Shown here in pieces: positions 1 through 4,769 of a stretch of 6,047 nt of DNA; the stretch's first letter is position 1; each line of letters begins with the position of its first letter. Made by a program: the position numbers and the translations under genes. The notes below the pieces were generated by a model. It was not told the origin of the DNA, ran no database searches, and was given only the letters and a program-made list of their open reading frames with translations. The stretch covers positions 1 to 6,047 of the forward strand of contig VHCC01000051.1 in the NCBI GenBank assembly GCA_016882185.1. The letters are read 5' to 3'. The DNA is from Candidatus Pelagibacterales bacterium (lineage in GTDB: Bacteria; Pseudomonadota; Alphaproteobacteria; Pelagibacterales; Pelagibacteraceae).

Positions 1-45
1 TCTATAAATTTATCAGATTTAATTAAGCTACAAAAAAATGCTTAA
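1..45 (+). CDS. hisA: 3' end of probable hisA (ProFAR isomerase), partial
   Basis: The window opens in a reading frame that encodes SINLSDLIKLQKNA and stops at TAA 43-45. HisA proteins commonly end with a phosphate-binding 'G+A(L/F)Y.G' segment followed by a short final helix, and this tail has the look of that final helix. The position also fits, because hisA commonly lies directly upstream of hisF. HisA would isomerise ProFAR to PRFAR, the substrate of HisF. Only 14 residues are visible and no catalytic residue is included, so the name rests mainly on context. The last 8 bases (ATGCTTAA) overlap the start of the hisF-like remnant, the overlap expected if hisF once followed directly. Confidence 0.55.
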   Translation, partial: SINLSDLIKLQKNA

Positions 46-139
46 AAAAATAATTATACTTTGTTTTGATGTAGAAAAAGAAAAAGTTGCAAAAAGTATA
101 AATTTTTTAATTTTAAAGCAGGACGAAGATCTTGTTGAT
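38..139 (+). repeat. Direct repeat, left copy (hisF start-like)
   Basis: This 102-base stretch aligns without gaps to the first 34 codons of hisF at 2280-2381, with 70 identical bases. The 32 differences fall 8, 8 and 16 on codon positions 1, 2 and 3. The surplus at position 3 argues for common descent of two coding copies rather than chance AT-rich similarity. It marks the left border of the inserted TPR/GT41 gene. Confidence 0.65.
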
Positions 140-196
140 GTAGTAATTTGTGATTGGTCAATTAATACTTCAGGTTTTAAAAAAAAATATTCATAA
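38..196 (+). pseudogene. Decayed duplicate of the hisF 5' end (52-codon open frame)
   Basis: ATG 38-40 opens a frame of 52 residues ending at TAA 194-196. Against the intact HisF of this window the first 34 codons align without gaps: 17/34 residues and 70/102 bases are identical (my count). The starts MLKKIIILCFDVEKEKVAKS and MLKKRIIPCLDIKDGKVVKG show the match, and the equivalents of Asp11 and Lys19 remain. Arg5, Pro8, Gly15, Gly20 and Gly30 are lost. A weaker in-frame match (C-x3-I-x2-S-x2-K, residues 38-48, against HisF 48-58) would need a 10-codon deletion. HisF needs about 250 residues to form its barrel, so this piece cannot be an active synthase. It overlaps the hisA-like tail by 8 bases and stays open in the same frame as the next gene, 9 bases downstream. 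It could be a broken hisF, a small protein now used for something else, or a translated leader that couples translation to the next gene. Confidence 0.68.
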
Positions 197-205
197 AAAC
201 CTTTT

Positions 206-2287
206 ATGTACAGTTTTAGAGAAAATGACCATGTTTTTCAAAAAATATTAAAGTTATATGAAAAAAAAAAATTCAAATTTGCACTTGATGAATGTTTTCT
301 TTCTTTAAACTCTGATCCTAAAAATTTTTTACTTTTAAATTTAAGTGGAGTTATACTTAAAAAATTAAATAAAATTGAAGAAGCTTTAAACCAGTTTTAT
401 AAGGCAATACAGGCCAAAGATGATTTTATAGATGCAATTTACAATTTAGCTACCTGTTTGATGGAAATTGGTCAGTTAAAAAAAGCTGAAGAATATTTTT
501 TAAGATGTTTAGAAATAAATCCAAATAACTTTGATTGTATTTTTAATCTTGCTGAGTGCTATAGAAAAAATAAAAATTATGAGAAATCTCTTAAATTTTT
601 TAATACTTGCCTAGAAAAAAAAAAAAATGATTTTGAATTATTGTATAACATAGGTTTGGTTTATTTTGATTATAAAAACTTTGACAAAGCTATTGAGTAT
701 TTTCATCGTACATTAGAAATAGAAGATAATTTCTTAAAAGCTAAGTATTTTTTAGCATTATCCCTACAAAGAAAGGAAAGAAACGATGAAGCCGTTAGTA
801 TATTGGAGTCTTTCGAAATTACTGATCCTAACTTTTTAGATTTAAACTCTGATTTGGCATATGGTTATATCAAATGCCATAGGTATATTGATGCTTTTAA
901 TTTACTCAGCAGACAGAATCTGGAAAAAAATAAATCTATCAGAGCCCAACATCTTTTAGCTGATTTATCAATTTCTTTAGGTTTAATTAAGGAAAGTAGA
1001 GCTATTTTAAAAGAATGTATCTTAAAAACAAATAATGACACAGACTTACATACAACACTCATTTTTAGTTCTAACTATTTGCTGAATTTTAAAAGAGAAG
1101 ATTATTTTAAAGAAACTAAAAATTTTACTAAAATTTTAAAAAAAAAAAATTTTTTATTAAGCAAAAAAGAGTCAACTGAAAAAATACGTATTGCTTTTTT
1201 AAGTCAAGATTTCAGAAATCATGCAGTAATGCATCAAATTTTTAACGTCATTGTTTATTTGTCATCTTATATAAACTTTTCTATTTTTTTATACTCAACT
1301 CTTGATCCTAAAAAGGAGGATGACATAACCACAAAATTAAAAAGTCTAGATATTGTGTGGTCTAATCTCTACGATCTATCCTCAGACTTAATCTCTGAGA
1401 GAATAAGTAATGATAAAATTCAAATTCTTTTCGATCTTTCAGGTTTTACTACTGGCAATAGACTAGAAGTTTTTTTTCAAAAACCAGCTCCCATTCAAAT
1501 AACTTGGGGTGGATATGCAGCTTCAACCGGTATCAAAGAAATAGATTATATCATTGTAGATAACGTTATAGCTGCAAAAGAAAATGGTGAACAGTTTGTA
1601 GAAAAACCATTAATCGTTGATAAAGTTTGGACAGTACTATCGGATAAGACTATCAAAGAGAGTACCCTCATAAATGAAGAAATCGCCTTTTTTAAGAACA
1701 ATTTTTTTACTTTTGGATCATTTAACAATATTTCAAAAATCAATGATCAAGTTATAGAGACTTGGTCAAATATTTTACTTAATACAAAAAATTCGAAATT
1801 AATTCTTATTTCAACAAAATTTTTTGATGAAAAATTTAAAAAGATCTTTTTAAATAAATTTATTATGAATAAGGTTTCTTCTGACCAGTTGATACTTAAA
1901 TCATATATGGATAGAAAAAATTTATTACAGCTTTATAATCAAGTTGATCTGTCATTAGATACTTTCCCATATAACGGCGGTACTACTACTCTAGAATCGT
2001 ATTTTATGTGTACGCCCGTGTTAACTATCAAAGGTAATAGTTTTATTTCTTGTTGTGGTCAAAGCATAAATACAGCAATAGGATTAAATGATCTGGTAGC
2101 AAAAAATAACAAGGATTATTTAGATAAGGCAATTAAATATTATAACAATCCTGAAGAGTTGCAAAAAATTAAAAAATATATTTTCGAAAATAAAAAAAAA
2201 TTTCCTATATTTAATACAGAGGCATTTTCTGAAAAATTATGTAAAATTTTAGAAAATTTAATAAAAAAAAATAAAATATATGCTTAA
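206..2287 (+). CDS. TPR-repeat protein with O-GlcNAc transferase-like (GT41) domain
   Basis: This 693-residue protein has two parts. Residues about 11-240 are tandem 34-residue TPR helices in near-perfect register (about 43-76, 77-110, 111-144, 145-178, 179-212), which in this family bind protein partners. Residues about 325-690 match the SPINDLY/OGT glycosyltransferase fold: IRIAFLSQDFRNHAV (His339 at the conserved 'DF.NH'), ILFDLSGFTTGNR (408-419), PAPIQITWGGYAASTG (427-442), FGSFNNISKI (503-512) and DTFPYNGGTTTLES (585-598), which is part of the UDP-sugar site. By family knowledge such enzymes add a sugar, often GlcNAc, to Ser/Thr of cytoplasmic proteins; the substrate here is unknown. No signal peptide or membrane segment is seen. 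The gene lies between the hisF-like remnant and hisF, and its last codons (TAT GCT TAA) overlap the hisF start by 8 bases. No clear Shine-Dalgarno precedes ATG 206. It looks more AT-rich than hisF, and it holds 13-A and 12-A runs. Placement inside a his cluster suggests later insertion. Confidence 0.9.
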   Translation: MYSFRENDHVFQKILKLYEKKKFKFALDECFLSLNSDPKNFLLLNLSGVILKKLNKIEEALNQFYKAIQAKDDFIDAIYNLATCLMEIGQLKKAEEYFLRCLEINPNNFDCIFNLAECYRKNKNYEKSLKFFNTCLEKKKNDFELLYNIGLVYFDYKNFDKAIEYFHRTLEIEDNFLKAKYFLALSLQRKERNDEAVSILESFEITDPNFLDLNSDLAYGYIKCHRYIDAFNLLSRQNLEKNKSIRAQHLLADLSISLGLIKESRAILKECILKTNNDTDLHTTLIFSSNYLLNFKREDYFKETKNFTKILKKKNFLLSKKESTEKIRIAFLSQDFRNHAVMHQIFNVIVYLSSYINFSIFLYSTLDPKKEDDITTKLKSLDIVWSNLYDLSSDLISERISNDKIQILFDLSGFTTGNRLEVFFQKPAPIQITWGGYAASTGIKEIDYIIVDNVIAAKENGEQFVEKPLIVDKVWTVLSDKTIKESTLINEEIAFFKNNFFTFGSFNNISKINDQVIETWSNILLNTKNSKLILISTKFFDEKFKKIFLNKFIMNKVSSDQLILKSYMDRKNLLQLYNQVDLSLDTFPYNGGTTTLESYFMCTPVLTIKGNSFISCCGQSINTAIGLNDLVAKNNKDYLDKAIKYYNNPEELQKIKKYIFENKKKFPIFNTEAFSEKLCKILENLIKKNKIYA
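615..627 (+). repeat. 13-base poly-A tract inside the TPR gene
   Basis: An uninterrupted run of 13 A lies in codons 137-141 (E-K-K-K-N) of the TPR/GT41 gene. Runs of this length are prone to polymerase slippage, and a one-base slip would truncate the protein before the catalytic domain. Confidence 0.9.
1138..1149 (+). repeat. 12-base poly-A tract at the TPR/GT41 linker
   Basis: A run of 12 A covers codons 311-315 (L-K-K-K-N). It falls in the lysine-rich linker just before the catalytic domain begins near residue 325. Slippage here would leave a free TPR domain without the transferase. Confidence 0.9.
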
Positions 2288-2381
2288 GAAAAGAATTATT
2301 CCTTGTTTAGACATAAAAGATGGCAAAGTAGTAAAGGGAGTTAACTTTATAAATCTTAAAAAAGCTGGAGATCCTGTTGAG
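2280..2381 (+). repeat. Direct repeat, right copy (start of intact hisF)
   Basis: The first 34 codons of hisF, the partner of the left copy at 38-139. The two copies lie 2242 bases apart and bracket the TPR/GT41 gene. This copy keeps every HisF-conserved position and so is the functional one. Confidence 0.65.
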
Positions 2382-3038
2382 CAATCTAGAATATATAATA
2401 GCAGTGGTGCTGATGAGTTATGTTTTTTAGATATTACTGCATCAAGTGAGAAAAGAGGTTTGTTGTTGGATACTGTGTCTGCTACAGCAAATAATTGTTT
2501 AATACCTTTAACGGTAGGTGGAGGAATAAAAAGTATTAATGACATAAAGGACTTACTTCTTGCCGGTGCAGATAAAGTTTCGATAAATACAGCGGCAGTT
2601 ATAGATCCAGAGTTTATAAAAAAAAGTGCATTAAAATTTGGATCACAATGTATTGTGGTTGCTATTGATGCAAAGAAGATAGACAAAAATAAATGGGAGG
2701 TTTTTACTCATGGAGGAAGAAAAAAGACAGGATTAGATGTGATGGAGTATTCTAAAAAAGCTGAAAAATTAGGAGCAGGTGAAATTTTGTTAACATCAAT
2801 GGACAGAGACGGAACAAAGCTAGGATACGACCTAGAACTTACAAAAAGAGTAACAAAAAATTTATCAATTCCAGTTATTGCATCAGGAGGTGCTGGAAAT
2901 TTAGACCATTTGTACGAAGGTTTTGAGTTTGGAGGAGCGAGTGCTGTCTTAGCTGCTTCTATTTTTCACTTTGGGGAATTTACAATATTAGATGCAAAAA
3001 AGTTTTTAGCAAATAAGGGAATACCAGTGAGAATTTAA
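2280..3038 (+). CDS. hisF: Imidazole glycerol phosphate synthase cyclase subunit HisF
   Basis: A full-length 252-residue (beta/alpha)8 barrel. HisF uses ammonia supplied by the glutaminase HisH to convert PRFAR into imidazole glycerol phosphate and AICAR, linking histidine and purine synthesis in the cytoplasm. The start RIIPCLDIKDGKVVKG carries the general acid/base Asp11 and Lys19. DELCFLDITAS (45-55) is the family signature and VGGGI (79-83) a conserved glycine turn. The second catalytic aspartate is Asp130 in VVAIDAKK. TSMDRDGTKLGYD (172-184) and ASGGAG (201-206) complete the phosphate-binding sites. The ATG at 2280 sits within the last 8 bases of the TPR/GT41 gene (ATGCTTAA), so the two are probably translationally coupled; no Shine-Dalgarno is visible. 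hisE begins on the base after the stop. All key residues are present, so this is the working copy, unlike the remnant at 38-196. Confidence 0.97.
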   Translation: MLKKRIIPCLDIKDGKVVKGVNFINLKKAGDPVEQSRIYNSSGADELCFLDITASSEKRGLLLDTVSATANNCLIPLTVGGGIKSINDIKDLLLAGADKVSINTAAVIDPEFIKKSALKFGSQCIVVAIDAKKIDKNKWEVFTHGGRKKTGLDVMEYSKKAEKLGAGEILLTSMDRDGTKLGYDLELTKRVTKNLSIPVIASGGAGNLDHLYEGFEFGGASAVLAASIFHFGEFTILDAKKFLANKGIPVRI

Positions 3039-3365
3039 ATGAGAACTAAAATACTTAATAAATTACTTATAACAATTAAAAAAAATAAAAAAAAAAATCC
3101 AAATATATCATACACAGCGAGCCTATTTCAATCTGGTGTCTCTGGTTGTAAAAAAAAATTTTTAGAGGAAGTAAAAGAGCTGTTAAGTTCTTTAAAAAAA
3201 AATAAGAAAAATATAATTCATGAGTCTGCAGATGTTTTTTATCATTATTTAGTTTTACTTGAGCGTGCAAATGTGAAATTTAGCGAGGTTTTAAATGAAT
3301 TAAGATCCAGAAGCAAAATCTCTGGTATAGAGGAAAAACTAACAAGAAAAAAAAATGTACGATAA
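3039..3365 (+). CDS. hisE: Phosphoribosyl-ATP pyrophosphohydrolase HisE
   Basis: A 108-residue protein of the usual size for stand-alone HisE, with no fused HisI domain. HisE hydrolyses phosphoribosyl-ATP to phosphoribosyl-AMP and pyrophosphate, the second step of histidine synthesis. SYTASLFQSGVSGCKKKFLEE (24-44) matches the HisE N-terminal signature. The all-alpha NTP-pyrophosphatase metal site is visible as ExxE (Glu44, Glu47) followed by ExxD (Glu62, Asp65) in ESADVFYHYLVLL, and the family's closing 'VLNELRSR' helix is present. The lysine-rich N-terminal stretch reflects AT-rich codon use. ATG 3039 follows the hisF TAA with no spacer (TAAATG), and its end overlaps the HIT gene by 11 bases, so it is part of one transcription unit. 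Confidence 0.93.
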   Translation: MRTKILNKLLITIKKNKKKNPNISYTASLFQSGVSGCKKKFLEEVKELLSSLKKNKKNIIHESADVFYHYLVLLERANVKFSEVLNELRSRSKISGIEEKLTRKKNVR

Positions 3366-3711
3366 AGATAATATCTTCGCAAAAATTTTAAGAGCAGAAA
3401 TACCATGTAAAAAAGTTTATGAGGATAAATTTGTTCTTGCTTTTCATGACATAAATCCTCAAGCTAAGATTCATGTTCTGGTTATTCCTAAGGGGGCTTA
3501 TGTTGATCTCAATGATTTTTCAAAGAATGCAAAAAATGAGGAAATAGAGGGACTTATTAGAGGACTTGGTAAGGTTGCAAAAATTTTAAATATTGAGGAA
3601 GCTGGTTATCGTTATTTAGGAAATAATGGAAAAGATGGGGGTCAAGAAGTGCCGCATCTACATTTCCATATATTTGGTGGCGAAAAGTTAGGAAAAATGA
3701 TCTCGAAGTGA
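3355..3711 (+). CDS. HIT-family (HINT-type) nucleotide hydrolase/transferase
   Basis: This 118-residue protein is typical in size for bacterial HinT-like enzymes. The start NIFAKILRAEIPCKKVYED and the segment AFHDINPQAKIHVLVIPK (29-46) are standard for the family. The histidine triad is PHLHFHIFGG, residues 100-109, with His101, His103 (the expected nucleophile) and His105. Family members hydrolyse purine nucleoside phosphoramidates such as adenosine 5'-phosphoramidate or aminoacyl-adenylates; the physiological role is uncertain. It overlaps hisE by 11 bases and is followed by the GNAT gene without a gap (TGAATG). Its catalytic residues are complete. Co-transcription with his genes does not by itself show a role in histidine synthesis. 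Confidence 0.94.
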   Translation: MYDKDNIFAKILRAEIPCKKVYEDKFVLAFHDINPQAKIHVLVIPKGAYVDLNDFSKNAKNEEIEGLIRGLGKVAKILNIEEAGYRYLGNNGKDGGQEVPHLHFHIFGGEKLGKMISK

Positions 3712-4215
3712 ATGTCAAAAAAAGTTTCTAGATTCTTTCTGGAAATAAGTTCAATTAAAGATTTAACGTTTTCTAAATGTTTAGAAAGAAATTTATTTAT
3801 TAAAAAGGAAAATAAATCTAATAAAGATCTTCCAAAATTTTTATATAAAGAGATTGGAAAAGATTATAACTGGAAAGACAGATTAAACTGGAGTGATAAT
3901 GATTGGGTAAGATTAATATCAAATCCTAATTATGAACTATATACAATATTTAAAAATGAAGATCTAGTTGGATATTATGAATTGATTTTTGACGAGTATA
4001 AAAATTTTGAAATAGCATATTTTGGTATATTCAAAGAATACTTTGGTAAAAAAATTGGTAGTAATTTATTATGTCATGCAATCGAGAATTCTTTTAGCAA
4101 AGGAGCAAAAAGAGTTTGGGTTCATACTTGCACATTAGATCATCCAAATGCTTTAAAAAACTATATTGCTAGAGGAATGAAAGTATTTAAATCTGAAGAA
4201 TTAAATATTGATTAG
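3712..4215 (+). CDS. GNAT-family N-acetyltransferase
   Basis: This 167-residue protein has a GNAT fold at its C-terminal half. Residues 75-105 give the antiparallel strands (ELYTIFKNEDLVGYYELIF, then IAYFGIF). The acetyl-CoA pyrophosphate loop is EYFGKKIGSNLL (109-120), a form of the (Q/R)xxGx(G/A) motif, followed by its helix. RVWVHTCTLDHPNALKNYIA (134-153) and the following RGMKVF form the last strands and the CoA-side helix. It would transfer an acetyl group from acetyl-CoA to an amine; the substrate cannot be read from sequence. The first 70 residues match no motif I recognise. ATG 3712 follows the HIT gene's TGA directly, making it the last gene of this plus-strand unit, and its TAG faces the lolA-like stop 3 bases away. 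Confidence 0.85.
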   Translation: MSKKVSRFFLEISSIKDLTFSKCLERNLFIKKENKSNKDLPKFLYKEIGKDYNWKDRLNWSDNDWVRLISNPNYELYTIFKNEDLVGYYELIFDEYKNFEIAYFGIFKEYFGKKIGSNLLCHAIENSFSKGAKRVWVHTCTLDHPNALKNYIARGMKVFKSEELNID

Positions 4216-4224
4216 TACTTAATC
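4210..4224. terminator. Possible weak hairpin over the convergent stops
   Basis: GATTA (4210-4214) and TAATC (4220-4224) can pair as a 5-bp stem, extended by a G-T wobble, around the centre of the gap between the GNAT and LolA-like genes. Both stop codons fall in it. The stem is short and AT-rich, with no T-tract on either side, so an intrinsic terminator is doubtful. It is the only candidate between the two converging units. Confidence 0.2.
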
Positions 4225-4767
4225 TATTGAGAATTTGCCAATGTTTTGAACATTAGTTGATACATTTTTTAAAATAAATTCTAAGAAAGTTCCATCATAG
4301 TTAATTACCTTCCAACCATGAACGAGGTATGTTTTTTGATCAAAATATAGATCAATAGTTTCATTTTGAGAGAAATTAAGTTTTATAAAGATACGATTTT
4401 CAGTAATTTTGTAATCTTTAATTTCTTTTAATGCTTTTATCATTTCATTTTTATCTGTAAGAAATAAAAGGTAAGTTCCAGTTATATTCTGACTAAATTT
4501 ATTATTTAATTCATCAACTAAATATAAGATATTATTATCAATTAAAATTTTTTTTCTATTTAACTCCTTATAATGGCAGAGAAATTTATTTGGAAATTCT
4601 AGTAGACAATTACCGGTTTCAATAGACTTGTCTAAAGTTTGAATAAAATCAAATTCAAGATTTGTAGTTTCTTCTAATTTTTGAATTATTTTTTTTATCT
4701 CACTAGAATAAGAATATTTATAAAGAGAAATAAAAAAAAAAACTATTAATATTATTCTTTTTGGCAA
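4219..4767 (-). CDS. lolA: LolA-like outer-membrane lipoprotein carrier
   Basis: This 182-residue protein starts with a signal peptide: K3-R4, a hydrophobic run IILIVFFFISLY (5-16), then a likely cleavage near YSYSS-E (around residue 22), so it should be periplasmic. The rest fits the LolA family: a first helix, LEFDFIQTLDKSIETGNCLL (37-56) with the common 'F.F.Q' and the first beta strands, then EFPNKFLCHYKE and KKILIDNNILYLVDE, which parallel LolA's 'RPNKF.w.Y' and 'Q.ivsDG..lw.yD'. LolA ferries lipoproteins from the inner-membrane LolCDE complex toward the outer membrane. The arginine before the Pro in that motif is a phenylalanine here (Phe58). The start codon is TTG (minus strand, 4767-4765): an upstream in-frame stop lies seven codons before it and no ATG comes until residue 109. 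It lies 2 bases after the ftsK stop, a neighbour arrangement that supports the call. Confidence 0.8.
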   Translation of the reverse strand: MPKRIILIVFFFISLYKYSYSSEIKKIIQKLEETTNLEFDFIQTLDKSIETGNCLLEFPNKFLCHYKELNRKKILIDNNILYLVDELNNKFSQNITGTYLLFLTDKNEMIKALKEIKDYKITENRIFIKLNFSQNETIDLYFDQKTYLVHGWKVINYDGTFLEFILKNVSTNVQNIGKFSID

Positions 4768-4769
4768 TT

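Noticed and set aside
140..196. Extension of the hisF duplicate to codon ~59 through a 10-codon deletion
   Set aside because: By hand only 24 of 45 bases match in the second block, near what AT-rich sequence gives by chance; kept as a possibility in the feature but not claimed.
1..206. Promoter for the TPR/GT41 gene
   Set aside because: TA-rich hexamers occur everywhere at this base composition and no pair with proper spacing stands out.
865..1743. Two 65-codon minus-strand frames (865-1062 and 1546-1743)
   Set aside because: Both lie opposite the TPR/GT41 gene, overlap recognised domains, and have no recognisable product.
2250..2287. Similarity of the TPR gene's last residues (LIKKNKIYA) to the hisA-like tail (LIKLQKNA), suggesting that the hisA end was duplicated too
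   Set aside because: It needs a one-codon gap over very few residues, and lysine/asparagine-rich ends are common in AT-rich genes; only the ATGCTTAA overlap is convincing.
2258..2686. 142-codon minus-strand open frame antisense to hisF
   Set aside because: It lies wholly opposite well-conserved hisF codons and the end of the TPR gene, its product matches no family I recognise, and hisF accounts for the conservation.
3076..3270. 64-codon minus-strand frame opposite hisE
   Set aside because: Its phenylalanine-rich product is just the complement of the lysine-rich hisE codons.
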